Source: Amphibacillus jilinensis Y1 (GTDB taxonomy: Bacteria > Bacillota > Bacilli > Bacillales > Amphibacillaceae). From it: a stretch of 32,750 nucleotides of DNA. Below the pieces are notes generated by a model. It saw nothing but the letters and a program-made list of their open reading frames with translations. It did no database searches and was not told where the DNA came from. The stretch is from the NCBI RefSeq assembly GCF_000306965.1, contig NZ_JH976445.1, positions 4,292 to 37,041 on the forward strand, in the 5' to 3' direction. Of the stretch, positions 8,526 through 17,169 are shown one piece after another. How positions within the stretch are numbered: position 1 is the stretch's first letter; the number at the start of each line of letters is the position of its first letter. A program made the position numbers and the translations under genes.

Positions 8526-8588
8526 AATAATGACCACCTTTTCATTTTTTTCGTGATAAATGTCTTCAATAAGATACAAATTTCGTTA

Positions 8589-8617
8589 TGTATACCTCTT
8601 AATTTATCATTTTAAAC
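8589..8617 (-). promoter_or_regulatory. Candidate promoter of the rsbR operon (SigB-like and/or SigA)
   Basis: On the minus strand GTTTAA (8617-8612) is a perfect SigB -35. It is followed after 14 bases by AGGTAT (8597-8592), one mismatch from GGGTAT. A SigA-like TATACA (8594-8589) overlaps, 17 bases from the same upstream hexamer, which is a poor SigA -35. In B. subtilis this promoter is read by SigA, so the SigB reading is only a possibility. Confidence 0.4.
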
Positions 8618-8674
8618 AACAAATTACTACCCTGAGCGCCTCAAGATCAGCTAGCCTATATGAAAAGACAACAA

Positions 8675-8705
8675 AAGCGCTTGTTTAAGCAATTTACAAG
8701 CGCTT
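8675..8705 (-). terminator. Terminator after mazF
   Basis: Perfect 10-base stem (AAGCGCTTGT and ACAAGCGCTT) with an 11-base loop, followed on the minus strand by TTGTTGTCTTTT. It separates mazEF from the sigB operon. Confidence 0.75.
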
Positions 8706-8718
8706 CTTATCTTTAATT

Positions 8719-9069
8719 TCAAATATTTGCTAAGCCTAAGCTAATTTCTAAGGCTTTGTCAATTTTGTCCATCATATGAATATCTAATTGAGTGATTTTA
8801 TCTGTCAACCTTTGCTTATCAATCGTTCGAATCTGTTCCAATAAAATAACTGAATCCCTCTCAAACCCATATTTCTCAGCTTTTATTTCAACATGCGTTG
8901 GTAATTTCGCTTTTTGAATTTGGGCAGTGATAGCAGCAACGATAACAGTTGGACTAAAGCGGTTGCCAATATTATTTTGAATAACCAATACCGGACGAAC
9001 CCCTCCTTGTTCTGAGCCAACAACTGGAGAAAGATCAGCGAAATAAACTTCGCCTCTTTTAACGATCAA
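8719..9069 (-). CDS. ndoA: Endoribonuclease toxin MazF (EndoA / NdoA), TTG start
   Basis: A 116-residue MazF/PemK-family toxin, nearly identical over long stretches to B. subtilis EndoA ([58 protein letters not shown]). EndoA cleaves mRNA at a short U-rich sequence (UACAU in B. subtilis). The start is TTG with GGGGTG seven bases upstream. The gene begins 4 bases after the mazE stop, so the pair is translationally linked, and a terminator follows. The position between alr and rsbR is conserved among Bacillus species. Confidence 0.96.
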   Translation of the reverse strand: MIVKRGEVYFADLSPVVGSEQGGVRPVLVIQNNIGNRFSPTVIVAAITAQIQKAKLPTHVEIKAEKYGFERDSVILLEQIRTIDKQRLTDKITQLDIHMMDKIDKALEISLGLANI

Positions 9070-9073
9070 AGCA

Positions 9074-9349
9074 TCACACCCCGCTCACTAAGCGCTCTAG
9101 GGTAATTTCTGCCTCCTCTTCAGCTAAAAAAGATTCTGAAGCGATATTTAAATTAATCTTGGCCATTTCCATATAACCTCTTTGCATGGATTCACGGATA
9201 TGTTGCTCTTTTCTCTCTTGCACGTAAGATTCTGTTGCTTGAATAATGATATCATTTAAGTTACTTTCTTCTTCTTTCATGAGACCATCCACCTCATTTA
9301 ATAGGTTTTCTGGTAAACGCACAACAATTTCTTGCATGTTAGCTGACAA
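9074..9349 (-). CDS. ndoAI: Antitoxin MazE (EndoAI / NdoAI), TTG start
   Basis: A 91-residue antitoxin. The N-terminal ribbon-helix-helix stretch begins [15 protein letters not shown]. The C-terminal toxin-wrapping segment contains [13 protein letters not shown] and ends ERLVSGV, closely matching B. subtilis EndoAI (about 93 residues). The TTG at 9349 was chosen because GGAGGT sits seven bases upstream. The in-frame ATG at 9337 has no site at a proper distance. It has its own SigA-type promoter and is cotranscribed with mazF. Both genes of the pair use TTG, which should keep their expression low. Confidence 0.93.
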   Translation of the reverse strand: MSANMQEIVVRLPENLLNEVDGLMKEEESNLNDIIIQATESYVQERKEQHIRESMQRGYMEMAKINLNIASESFLAEEEAEITLERLVSGV

Positions 9350-9396
9350 ACCTTACACCTCCACCACAATTACAGCCGATTATTTTCGTCCCTTTT

Positions 9397-9424
9397 ATCA
9401 TATCATTGTCAAACCCACTTGCAA
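9397..9424 (-). promoter_or_regulatory. SigA-type promoter of mazEF
   Basis: TTGCAA (9424-9419), a 16-base spacer and TATGAT (9402-9397) on the minus strand, about 48 bases before the mazE TTG. A TTGACA inside the spacer has no -10 partner at 17 bases. Confidence 0.55.
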
Positions 9425-9508
9425 AGGCATATTTACTCGTTTTCTGAATTATTTTTAGAATAGTTAAATATTGTTAAACAAAGTAAGTTTGCCTTTTTCT
9501 GTGCTAGG

Positions 9509-10627
9509 TTAGTTATAATATCGAGGTAATCTTGACGTGAACAAGCAACTCACCTCATAATTGATCGTTCCCAAATGCTCTGCTACTTCTTCTAAACTTA
9601 TTTGTTCGTTTCCTTGTTTACCAATAAACGTTACTTCTGTACCAATAGGATATGCACGATCTAGTTTAACCATACATTGATCCATACAAACACGCCCGAC
9701 CAAAGGCATTCTTTTACCATCAACCAAAACATCTAACCCTTGCCATTTACGTTGAACCCCATCAGCATAACCGATCGGCAAAGTTCCAATCCATTCTTTC
9801 CCCTTTGTACGATAAGTAACACCATAACTTACACCTTCATCAGGATCAAGTTGCTTAACATGTGTTAACTGCGTCTGTAACGTTAGAGCTGGATAAAGCT
9901 CGAACGGGGGGTTTTTTTTCATGTACATCGAAGGATAAAGGCCGTACATACCAATACCAAATCGAACGGCATCAAACATGTCAGCACGATGACGCATCGC
10001 GGCCGCACTGTTACCAGTATGTATCACGAGACCTTCCGGATAATATAATTTCAACAATGCTAATTGCTGTTCGAAACGTTCGTTTTGTCGTTGATAATAA
10101 TCGAGCTCTTGTTCATCAGCTGTAGCAAAATGGGTAAACACACCAGTTAGATGAATCGCTTGACGATCGATTTTTTCAATAAACGTGACGAGTTCCTCAG
10201 CGGTACGAATGCCTAATCGTCCCATGCCAGTATCTAATTTGATGTGGACCGATAAAGGTTTCTGTAAGTTTTGATTATAAAAAGCTTCCAACCAGCTTGT
10301 TTGAAAGATCGTTAACGTAATATCATGATCGATAGCCACTGAAGCATGTGCAGGCGAAACCCATCCCATCACAAGAATAGGTACATTAATGCCTGCCTTT
10401 CTTAATTTTACTGCTTCTTCTAGCAGAGCAACGGCTAAACGTGTTGCTCCAGCCTCTATAGCCGCTTGAGCAACTTGTACATCTCCATGTCCATAACCAT
10501 TAGCTTTAACTACAGCAATAATTTCTGTCCGACGAGCTAATTGTTGTCTTAATTGCTTGATATTATCTTTTATAGCCGATAAATCAATAGAAAGCCATGA
10601 TTGACGATAAACGGATGGCAACATCAT
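9509..10627 (-). CDS. alr: Alanine racemase
   Basis: A 372-residue fold-type III PLP enzyme that makes D-alanine for peptidoglycan and, in spore formers, helps control germination by alanine. The PLP lysine is K41 in VVKANGYGHG. The second catalytic base is Y268 in GVSYGVTY. The N-terminal barrel and C-terminal beta domain are both complete. The ATG at 10627 (five bases after GGGGG) or the next ATG at 10624 is the likely start; the frame extends to 10645 without a better site. The gene has its own consensus promoter and is separated from the upstream lipoprotein gene by a terminator. It lies next to mazEF as in B. subtilis. Confidence 0.96.
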   Translation of the reverse strand: MMLPSVYRQSWLSIDLSAIKDNIKQLRQQLARRTEIIAVVKANGYGHGDVQVAQAAIEAGATRLAVALLEEAVKLRKAGINVPILVMGWVSPAHASVAIDHDITLTIFQTSWLEAFYNQNLQKPLSVHIKLDTGMGRLGIRTAEELVTFIEKIDRQAIHLTGVFTHFATADEQELDYYQRQNERFEQQLALLKLYYPEGLVIHTGNSAAAMRHRADMFDAVRFGIGMYGLYPSMYMKKNPPFELYPALTLQTQLTHVKQLDPDEGVSYGVTYRTKGKEWIGTLPIGYADGVQRKWQGLDVLVDGKRMPLVGRVCMDQCMVKLDRAYPIGTEVTFIGKQGNEQISLEEVAEHLGTINYEVSCLFTSRLPRYYN

Positions 10628-10671
10628 CTCTTCCCCCAACATCATCTTATTGTAAACAATATTATTTATTC

Positions 10672-10700
10672 ATTATCGTCTCTTCAACCCAACGTGTCAA
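10672..10700 (-). promoter_or_regulatory. alr: SigA-type promoter of alr
   Basis: Perfect TTGACA (10700-10695), a 17-base spacer and GATAAT (10677-10672) on the minus strand, placing the start point about 40 bases before the alr ATG. Confidence 0.8.
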
Positions 10701-10836
10701 CAAAACGCAAACAACATTGCTTACCACTTTTAATTACCGGTTTAGGTACGACAGACAGAGCACACACGTTATTGTACTGTTTAATTTAGTGATTAATAAT
10801 CGAGAAAGGCATTTTATCATTCTCCAGACAAAAATA

Positions 10837-10865
10837 AAAGCAGATCCATGAATGGTCTCTGCTTT
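10837..10865 (-). terminator. Rho-independent terminator after the ydcC-like gene
   Basis: Stem AAAGCAGA/TCTGCTTT with an inner CC/GG extension, followed on the minus strand by TTATTTTTG. It lies 12 bases past the lipoprotein stop codon. Confidence 0.8.
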
Positions 10866-10876
10866 CAATTTAATCA

Positions 10877-11902
10877 TCACTTTTCCATTTGTATGGCCAT
10901 TGATTGAGCGACTTCAAGCATTTCACTTTGGGTTAATTGCTCACTCGCAAGATAAAAGTCAACACCTTGTTCTGACCACATCAGAGATTGATCAGTCGCT
11001 GCACCAATAGTATTTCCAATATGAACTGGCGCCCCTGATGACAGTTCTGGCTCACGAACAGCTACCATCGCCGTTGTGTTTACTTCTTGAACAATCGTAA
11101 AGTCTTTCTCGCCTTGATAAGATAAAACAACTCGACGGCCATCTTCTAAATCAAATTCTGACGTATCGACAAGCTCACTTCCATGTACAATAGTTGGATA
11201 ACTAATGGGAAAGTCCGCTTTTTCGAATTGACCTTCCAAAGCACTGACGGGAAGGCTGAATAAGCTACTCGTTAGATTTGCGTCTACTTCAAAGAAATCC
11301 GCTTCAAACTCCACGCCTAATTCAAACGGTTCAAAAGTGACTTCAACAACAACGTTATGATCACTATCGTATATTTTCACTAAATAAGGTGTTAATGTTT
11401 TTTGATCAAAATAGATTTCTTGTGTCGGTAATGATTGATTATGTTGATAATTCGTTTGTGTTTTAAATACATAATACTGATCTGTTACCGTGAATTCTGC
11501 TTGATTGTCATTGAGGACATCTGATACAAGTGAATGATACAAATACGGTTGACTCGTATTCGATGGCCAATCACTTTGGAATCTGAAACTTTTATCTAAC
11601 GCTGGTGTTAAAACAAAGACACCATCATCATTTTTCAAGATAATTTGACTACCTTCTTCATCTTCTTGGTTATGCATGAGGACGCGATAATAATCGCCTG
11701 CTTGATAAGCCAAATCAATTTCATAATGTTGGGTCGTCTCTCCAGTTAACATCTCCATCGTTGCCTTTGTTTGATAGCTTGTTAACTCATTAATCGTTTT
11801 CTCCATATCTGCAGTTACTTTCTCTTGTGAAGCTTCACCACAACCCGATATAATGAAGATTGATAGAAGGACGAGTCCCATCCTGATCACTCTGTTCATC
11901 AT
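10877..11902 (-). CDS. ydcC: LolA-like lipoprotein (YdcC family)
   Basis: A 341-residue secreted lipoprotein. The signal peptide is short and basic (NRVIRM), then hydrophobic, and ends in the lipobox IISGC with the lipidated cysteine at about residue 21. The rest is predicted extracytoplasmic and acidic. A LolA/MucB-like half-barrel covers about residues 35-210, and a C-terminal DUF4367-like region ends in SMAIQMEK. The family is annotated as outer-membrane lipoprotein-sorting protein by fold, but a Gram-positive cell has no outer membrane, so the real role is unknown. Two adjacent ATG codons follow AAAGGAG; the first is used here. It sits between nnr and alr, as ydcC sits next to alr in B. 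subtilis. Confidence 0.88.
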   Translation of the reverse strand: MMNRVIRMGLVLLSIFIISGCGEASQEKVTADMEKTINELTSYQTKATMEMLTGETTQHYEIDLAYQAGDYYRVLMHNQEDEEGSQIILKNDDGVFVLTPALDKSFRFQSDWPSNTSQPYLYHSLVSDVLNDNQAEFTVTDQYYVFKTQTNYQHNQSLPTQEIYFDQKTLTPYLVKIYDSDHNVVVEVTFEPFELGVEFEADFFEVDANLTSSLFSLPVSALEGQFEKADFPISYPTIVHGSELVDTSEFDLEDGRRVVLSYQGEKDFTIVQEVNTTAMVAVREPELSSGAPVHIGNTIGAATDQSLMWSEQGVDFYLASEQLTQSEMLEVAQSMAIQMEK

Positions 11903-11954
11903 TTCAGCTCCTTTAACTCTAGTCAGAGAAAAAGGGAATGAATGAACCGCTGTC

Positions 11955-13469
11955 TTATGTTAAGCATGTACGAAATGCTCGAGGAAGATGATCAATAACA
12001 TCCGTGGCCAACAAATCCATGGTAGAATGTCGCTCACTAATAGCTATGTCCGCAGCAAGCCCGTGTATATAACAAGCATTTGCTAACCCTATTAAAGGAG
12101 CTTGCTCTTGCATCATTTGTGCTAAAATAATACCAGCAAGACAATCTCCACTGCCACCTTTAGCTAAACCCGGATTACCTGAAGTATTAATTATTTGACG
12201 CCCAAAAGGATCAGTTATAATAGTATACGCTCCTTTAAGCACCAAGTACACTTGATAGGTTTCCGAAAAGTTTTTAGCGATTTGAAAGGGATCTGCTTTA
12301 ACATGCTCGACGGTTTGGTTAAGTAACATAGCCATCTCACCTGGATGAGGCGTCAACACGGTTGGTGAAGAGCGTTTCTTTAAATCATCTAATAAATCTT
12401 TGACAAAGTATAACCCATCTGCATCAATGATTAGTGGTTTATTTGTTTTCACCATAGCTTGTATAAGTTGTGAGGTCTGTTCAGAACGCCCCATCCCCAT
12501 CCCAATAACCAATGCATCAAATCGATCAGCTAAACCTTGAACGTCAGTTTCAGATACACCGTTACCTACAGACCATTGTTCAAAGGTAGCCTCTGTTAAG
12601 TCATTGGCTACAATAGGCAAAGCTTCGTGAGATGTCGCAACAGTAACTAATCCTGAACCACCACGCAGGGCTGCCTTTGCCGTTAAGCGAACCGACCCAG
12701 GCATCGCCTTAGAACCTCCAATAACCAAGCCTTTTCCATAACTACCTTTGTGTCCATGCTTTGCCCGTTTAGGTAACGTCTTTCTTACTTTATCCAACGT
12801 CCACACCTGTTTAGCGTTAGCCGTTATTAGTGTTTTAGGTATCCCGATCTCTACCACTACCCAAACGCCATAATAGCTTGCATACTTCTCGATAAACGCG
12901 CTCGGTTTAGGTGCTTCAATGCAAATCGTCATATCTGCTTGGACAGCAAAAGGATCAAAAGCATCGGATTGAGCAGGTACACCACTAGGTAAATCAATAG
13001 CCACAACCTTGGCTTTTCCTTGATTGATTTGATTAATTAGCGTTCGGTATGGTTCTGTTAGTGGACCTTTGAAGCCAATGCCTAACATTGCATCAACTAA
13101 AAGATCCGCCTCATCAATAATTGCTTGGTAAGCTTGTTGACCATCTACACTATGGATCGGACAATCAAAACAAAGCAATCGAGCTTTATGCTTAGCAGCA
13201 TCACCTTTTATTCGATCGTTAGCTACAGTTTGAACAACGTCAACACGATAACCACAATTAAGTAATGTGCGCGCTACTACAAAACCATCTCCACCATTGT
13301 TCCCACTGCCGACTAATACCACAATCTTCATCTCTGGAAATAGCTGATCAAACAATTGATTAACAATAGCTCGTCCGGCATTTTCCATTAAAAGCTCTCC
13401 AGGTATTCGATAATCCTCCATAGCTTTTCGATCAATTTCGTACATTTCCTCTGCGGTTACACTATTCAT
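11955..13469 (-). CDS. nnr: Bifunctional NAD(P)H-hydrate epimerase / ADP-dependent dehydratase
   Basis: A 504-residue fusion that repairs hydrated NADH and NADPH. The N-terminal half (about 1-210) is the YjeF_N epimerase domain with VGSGNNGGDGFVVAR and AIDLPSGVPA. The C-terminal half (about 225-500) is the ribokinase-like dehydratase with GSYGKGLVIGGS, LTPHPGEMA and the nucleotide-site motif NPGLAKGGSGDCLAG. Together these convert S- and R-NAD(P)HX back to the coenzyme. The frame opens at 13490, but the ATG at 13469 has GGAGGG six bases upstream. The gene lies between ydcC and acpS on the same strand, but a dispersed repeat copy (13533-13735) separates it from acpS. Confidence 0.95.
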   Translation of the reverse strand: MNSVTAEEMYEIDRKAMEDYRIPGELLMENAGRAIVNQLFDQLFPEMKIVVLVGSGNNGGDGFVVARTLLNCGYRVDVVQTVANDRIKGDAAKHKARLLCFDCPIHSVDGQQAYQAIIDEADLLVDAMLGIGFKGPLTEPYRTLINQINQGKAKVVAIDLPSGVPAQSDAFDPFAVQADMTICIEAPKPSAFIEKYASYYGVWVVVEIGIPKTLITANAKQVWTLDKVRKTLPKRAKHGHKGSYGKGLVIGGSKAMPGSVRLTAKAALRGGSGLVTVATSHEALPIVANDLTEATFEQWSVGNGVSETDVQGLADRFDALVIGMGMGRSEQTSQLIQAMVKTNKPLIIDADGLYFVKDLLDDLKKRSSPTVLTPHPGEMAMLLNQTVEHVKADPFQIAKNFSETYQVYLVLKGAYTIITDPFGRQIINTSGNPGLAKGGSGDCLAGIILAQMMQEQAPLIGLANACYIHGLAADIAISERHSTMDLLATDVIDHLPRAFRTCLT

Positions 13470-13532
13470 TTTGGTCCCTCCTACCCGCACTACACTATAT
13501 GAGTTTGTCCGTTTAATTATGCCGACCGACTT

Positions 13533-13735
13533 CGTTTATCACAGATAAACGTCCGTAAACCATCCAAAACTAGAGTAGAATAAATCTATATAGGTCGGTA
13601 ATAATGGACGCTAATGTCTTGGTTCACTCAACGACAATCAGCGGATGGGAAAGGTCGTAGACTAAAATCGCCACATCTTAAAACCACATCCTGTGGCAAC
13701 GTCTACATGGCCTACATCCTGTAGCCCTCCGCTCA
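13533..13735 (-). repeat. Dispersed structured intergenic repeat, copy A (near full length)
   Basis: Read on the minus strand it contains, in order: CGGAGGGCTACAGGATGTAG and a CATGTAGACG link; the mini-palindrome CCACAGGATGTGG; a TTTTAGTCT segment; CTGATTGTCGTTGAGTGA; TAGCGTCC; a stretch with ATAGATT and TTCTACTCT; and TTTACGGACG with TTATC. Copy D at 24341-24556 has the same blocks in the same order. The copy fills most of the nnr-acpS gap. Boundaries are approximate. Confidence 0.75.
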
Positions 13736-13752
13736 CTGATCGATGTTTTATT

Positions 13753-14109
13753 TTATGTTTCTAAAATAACCTGAGCAACTGCATAGGCTTGACTATGTGA
13801 AATTGATATATGGCTTTTGAAATGATGCGCTTGCTTAAAAAGAATTTTGGGTTGACCACTAGCTTCAGGTAGAATACTAAGGTCGTGAAAACGCACTTTA
13901 CCGATCCCTGTGCCATATGCTTTTACAAAGGCTTCTTTACCTGCAAAACGCCCTGCCAAGAACTCACATTTTTGCGCTTGTGTAAGCTTTTGTTTATATA
14001 TAAGTTGCTCATCTAATGTTAATATTTTTTCAACAATTCTTGGATTACGTTTCATCAATGCGCGCATACGTTCAAGCTCAATTATATCAATACCTGTACC
14101 GACTATCAT
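13753..14109 (-). CDS. acpS: Holo-[acyl-carrier-protein] synthase AcpS
   Basis: A 118-residue AcpS, which moves 4'-phosphopantetheine from coenzyme A to the acyl carrier protein for fatty acid synthesis. The N-terminal metal-site motif is GTGIDIIELERM. The second signature is FLAGRFAGKEAFVKAYGTGIG, with the catalytic glutamate in KEA. The C-terminal strand carries HISISHSQAYAVAQV. The ATG at 14109 gives the family N terminus MIVGTGIDI and follows AAAGGTG; an in-frame ATG at 14127 also has AAAGGA before it and cannot be excluded. The gene is divergent from the rhomboid gene, as in B. subtilis. Confidence 0.95.
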   Translation of the reverse strand: MIVGTGIDIIELERMRALMKRNPRIVEKILTLDEQLIYKQKLTQAQKCEFLAGRFAGKEAFVKAYGTGIGKVRFHDLSILPEASGQPKILFKQAHHFKSHISISHSQAYAVAQVILET

Positions 14110-14175
14110 CATATCACCTTTTTTCATTCTATCCTTTTCTACAGTATAATATAGACGGATTAATAATGATATGAT

Positions 14176-14205
14176 TTGTCAAAACAGACCGCTTTAAAGT
14201 ATGAT
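14176..14205 (+). promoter_or_regulatory. SigA-type promoter of the rhomboid gene
   Basis: TTGTCA (14176-14181), an 18-base spacer and TATGAT (14200-14205), about 33 bases before the rhomboid ATG, within the acpS/rhomboid divergent region. Confidence 0.6.
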
Positions 14206-14237
14206 TCTAATTAAAGATATGAATAAGGAGATTAATT

Positions 14238-15008
14238 ATGTTCTTTCGTAACGAGTCATTCAAAGATTTTATTCGCTTTTATCCAGTCGTCTCATTTATA
14301 GTTGGACTTCAAATGATTATTTGGCTATTGATGTTCTTTAATACAACACTTGGTGATACCATTTATGTATGGGGAGTCGGCTCAAATATTTTGGTAGGAT
14401 TTGGTCAATATTGGCGTCTAATTACACCAATTTTTTTACATCATCCATTTGGCATTACCCATGTCCTGTTTAATTCTTTTTCCTTAATTATTTTTGGACC
14501 TGTACTCGAACAAATGCTTGGTAAATTCAAGTTTATTTCTGTTTATTTGTTTACTGGAATCATGGGAAATGTCTTCACTTACCTTGTCGATACAGATAGC
14601 CTTACTCAGCACCTTGGTGCATCTGGTGCAATATATGGATTGCTCGGACTTTTCATTTACATGAGCTTTTTCCGTCAAGATTTAATTGACCCTGCCAGTA
14701 AGCAAATTATTATTATCTTTAGTTTAATTGGTTTAGTTATGACTTTTCTTAGACCTGGGATTAATGAAGCTGCCCATTTGTTTGGGTTTATTGGTGGAAT
14801 TGCACTTGGGCCAATTATATTAAGTCGTGTTCGGTCATTCTCTCCATGGCACCATCGTAGGCGTGTTGTTAAAGATAACGGCATACAATTCGATCCCAAT
14901 CGCTGGAAAAAGAGACGATTTCGAGTTAATCCTAATATAAGTGCTTTAATTTGGTGGGTGATTGTTATCTTAGCCGTGTTAGGTGTGTTAAGTGGATTAA
15001 TATTATAA
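14238..15008 (+). CDS. ydcA: Rhomboid family intramembrane serine protease (YdcA-like)
   Basis: A 256-residue membrane protein with about seven transmembrane segments: near residues 15-35, 60-90, 98-117, 126-145, 156-172, 178-196 and a C-terminal one at 233-255. The catalytic dyad is S129 in GASGAIYG and H180 in EAAHLFGF. The helix-2 HxxxN signature appears as HVLFN. A basic cytoplasmic stretch (HHRRRVVK to KKRRFRV) lies before the last helix, so this is a 6+1 rhomboid. It is longer than B. subtilis YdcA (about 199). Substrates are unknown. AAGGAG lies seven bases before the ATG. It is convergent with cshA across a strong bidirectional terminator. Confidence 0.93.
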   Translation: MFFRNESFKDFIRFYPVVSFIVGLQMIIWLLMFFNTTLGDTIYVWGVGSNILVGFGQYWRLITPIFLHHPFGITHVLFNSFSLIIFGPVLEQMLGKFKFISVYLFTGIMGNVFTYLVDTDSLTQHLGASGAIYGLLGLFIYMSFFRQDLIDPASKQIIIIFSLIGLVMTFLRPGINEAAHLFGFIGGIALGPIILSRVRSFSPWHHRRRVVKDNGIQFDPNRWKKRRFRVNPNISALIWWVIVILAVLGVLSGLIL

Positions 15009-15084
15009 ACATTATTTCGTTTAATTTTTAACAGCGATCACATCTGAAAAAGCAGTAGAATCAGCGTTTTTTGATTATACATGC

Positions 15085-15140
15085 AAAAAGACCATTTCAA
15101 CAGAAGTTAACAGCATTAACTTTGAAGAAATGGTCTTTTT
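15085..15140. terminator. Bidirectional terminator between rhomboid gene and cshA
   Basis: Outer arms AAAAAGACCATTTC and GAAATGGTCTTTTT pair perfectly, and an inner AGTTAA/TTAACT pair extends the stem. It is flanked by A and T tracts, so it can end transcription from both sides. Confidence 0.88.
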
Positions 15141-15162
15141 ATATCAATATAATTATCGCTTA

Positions 15163-16620
15163 TTAGTTTGAACCACGTTTATTTTGGAATTTACGATTAC
15201 GTCCTTGTGGTTTACCTTTTCTTGAGAATTGACGCTTATTATTATCGCCTTTACCACGATAATTTTTGCGGTTATCATTTTTATTTTTCGAGCGCTTGAC
15301 ACTAACGGGTTGAACCGAAGAGAGTGTAACCGGTGTATGGCGACGTTCTTTAGTCATCAACTTAAGCGCTGCTGCTACGATCGTTACGGAATCATGTTCC
15401 TCTAATAATTCGCTAGCAGTCTCACGGTACTCCTCCAATTGTGCGTTTGCAATCGTACGCGCTAACTTTTCCACTGTAATTTGTTGCTGTCCACGACGCG
15501 CTTCATCATAACTTGGTGCTTGCATCCGTTTCATTTTACTCTTTGTTACCTTCTCAATGAGATGTAAATGTGGTACTTCTCTAGGTGTAATAAATGAAAT
15601 AGCAACACCTGTTTTTCCAGCACGGCCCGTCCGACCAATTCGATGAACATAGCTTTCTGGATCTTGAGGGATATCAAAGTTATAAACATGCGATACACCC
15701 GAAATATCCAATCCCCGCGCAGCAACGTCTGTTGCTACTAAAATTTCAATTCTGCTATTTTTAAATTTATTTAATACACTCATCCGTTTACCTTGGGTTA
15801 AATCACCATGGATACCTTCTGCCCGAAAACCACGTGCTTGCAAGCCTTCTGTCAGTTCATCAACACGTTTTTTCGTTCTACCAAAGATGATGGCTAACTC
15901 AGGAACATGAATATCTAATAAGTTGGTTAGTGAATCAAACTTTTGCTTTTCGTGTACCTCGATAAAGTTTTGATCAATGTTTGAAACCGTCATTTCTTTC
16001 GCTTTTACTTTAACTTCTTCTGGCGTACGCATTAAAGTTGTTGCAATATTGCGGATTTCTTTTGGCATCGTTGCTGAGAACAACAATGTTTGGCGCTCTT
16101 CTGGAATAGCCTTTAAAATATCGCGAATATCGTCAATAAAGCCCATATTTAACATCTCATCCGCTTCATCCAAAATGGCCGTATGGACTTGGCTGATGTT
16201 AATCGTTTTACGACGAATATGGTCAAGTAAACGTCCTGGCGTCGCAACAACAATATGAGGACCTTCTTTCAATGCACGAATTTGACGATCCATATGTTGT
16301 CCGCCATATACAGGTAATGTTCGAATACCTTTGAATTTAGCAAGACGATGAAGTTCCTCTGATACTTGAATCGCCAATTCACGTGTCGGTGCAACAACTA
16401 AACCTTGTATTTTACGTTGCTTTTTATCAATTTTCTCGATCATTGGAATTCCAAATGCAGCCGTCTTCCCTGTACCTGTCTGTGCTTGACCAATAACATC
16501 TTTTCCTTTTAATCCTAATGGGATAGTTTGTTCTTGAATCGGGGTTGCTTCTTCAAACCCCATTTTCTCCAATGCTTTCATAATCGGTTCTGAAATACCT
16601 AGTGATTGAAATGTTGTCAA
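15163..16620 (-). CDS. cshA: DEAD-box ATP-dependent RNA helicase CshA, TTG start
   Basis: A 485-residue DEAD-box helicase, close to B. subtilis CshA (about 494). The motifs appear in order: Q motif GFEEATPIQ, motif I AQTGTGKT, Ia PTRELA, II DEAD, III SAT, and [12 protein letters not shown]. After about residue 370 follows the CshA C-terminal domain, then a low-complexity basic tail of K, R, N and G that binds RNA. CshA helps cold-temperature growth, ribosome assembly and RNA decay. Translation begins at TTG (MTTFQ). AAGGAG lies about 12 bases upstream, an unusually long spacing, and an in-frame stop rules out an earlier start. The leader is long and shows no obvious SigA promoter. Confidence 0.95.
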   Translation of the reverse strand: MTTFQSLGISEPIMKALEKMGFEEATPIQEQTIPLGLKGKDVIGQAQTGTGKTAAFGIPMIEKIDKKQRKIQGLVVAPTRELAIQVSEELHRLAKFKGIRTLPVYGGQHMDRQIRALKEGPHIVVATPGRLLDHIRRKTINISQVHTAILDEADEMLNMGFIDDIRDILKAIPEERQTLLFSATMPKEIRNIATTLMRTPEEVKVKAKEMTVSNIDQNFIEVHEKQKFDSLTNLLDIHVPELAIIFGRTKKRVDELTEGLQARGFRAEGIHGDLTQGKRMSVLNKFKNSRIEILVATDVAARGLDISGVSHVYNFDIPQDPESYVHRIGRTGRAGKTGVAISFITPREVPHLHLIEKVTKSKMKRMQAPSYDEARRGQQQITVEKLARTIANAQLEEYRETASELLEEHDSVTIVAAALKLMTKERRHTPVTLSSVQPVSVKRSKNKNDNRKNYRGKGDNNKRQFSRKGKPQGRNRKFQNKRGSN

Positions 16621-16969
16621 TTTCTACTCAAACTCCTTTTTCTGCTAAATCTCATCATGTGCGCGCGCCGACACGTTAATTATTTGACCTATACTTTAGT
16701 AGACAAAGTTCAACATTTTGCCTTGATGTAGAACTTCATTTTCTTAACTTATAATCAATAAAAGAATTGGCTATTTTGCAACATAGGCGCTTTTTTCCGT
16801 CCGTTTCATTATCAAACGTCCTAACTATTGATAGCCCAATTCAAACACCTATTGTTTAACGATATTGCCTATTGCATTCTTTATTCACCAAAGTTCTATT
16901 GGGAAATTAGTCAAATCAAAAACGATTAACTAATTAAAACCGCACGGAACTCTAGCTACTATTAACGTG
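16621..16969. other. Gene-free upstream region of cshA
   Basis: About 350 bases with no convincing ORF on either strand. It should hold the cshA promoter and leader (minus strand). I found TTGAAC and TATAGG near 16690-16715 but with only a 14-base spacer, so I do not call a promoter. Small imperfect palindromes (for example around 16800-16825) are weak. Confidence 0.5.
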
Positions 16970-17004
16970 AAAAAAGCCTTCCTCCACACATATGGAAGAG
17001 GCTT
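16970..17004 (-). terminator. Rho-independent terminator in the degV-cshA gap
   Basis: An 11-base-pair stem with one bulge, an 8-base loop and six T residues on the minus strand. No minus-strand gene precedes it, because degV runs the other way, so it must end a non-coding transcript or attenuate one. Confidence 0.75.
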
Positions 17005-17101
17005 ACTTACGAGCATTCAATGGATTATTATATCTTAACACACTATTGCAATTTATTCTAGCACTGTGTTTGTTCCTCCTTAACAGGAGTCAAAATCCAT
17101 T
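16970..17101 (-). ncRNA. Candidate structured RNA with three-way junction and terminator
   Basis: On the minus strand the outer stem AATGGATT/AATCCATT (17101-17094 with 17026-17019) is perfect. It encloses a hairpin CTCCT/AGGAG with a 4-base loop (17089-17076) and a hairpin AACACA/TGTGTT plus TGC/GCA (17070-17037). Fourteen bases further on lies a terminator: AAGCCT and CTTCC pair with GGAGG and AGGCTT around one bulged A (17004-16974), followed by TTTTTT. It encodes no peptide I can support. It may be an independent small RNA or a riboswitch-like leader of cshA, whose start lies 350 bases downstream. No known class was recognised. Confidence 0.35.
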
Positions 17102-17169
17102 ACAAAAATTAAATACATTCATCCATTAAACAAGATAATTACTAATGTAAAATCAGCCTTATGTGCTTT

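Noticed and set aside
8674-8688. Catabolite-responsive (cre) site at the AAGCGCTT palindrome
   Set aside because: At least three mismatches to the cre consensus, and the palindrome is fully explained as the mazF terminator.
13470-13752. CRISPR-like spacing of the CCTGTGG/CCTGTAG palindromes
   Set aside because: Only two imperfect units per locus, no spacers of even length and no cas genes.
17036-17101. Short peptide ORF inside the candidate RNA, near AAGGAGG
   Set aside because: The only starts at a usable distance give 3 to 6 codons; the AGGAG is better explained as a stem arm.
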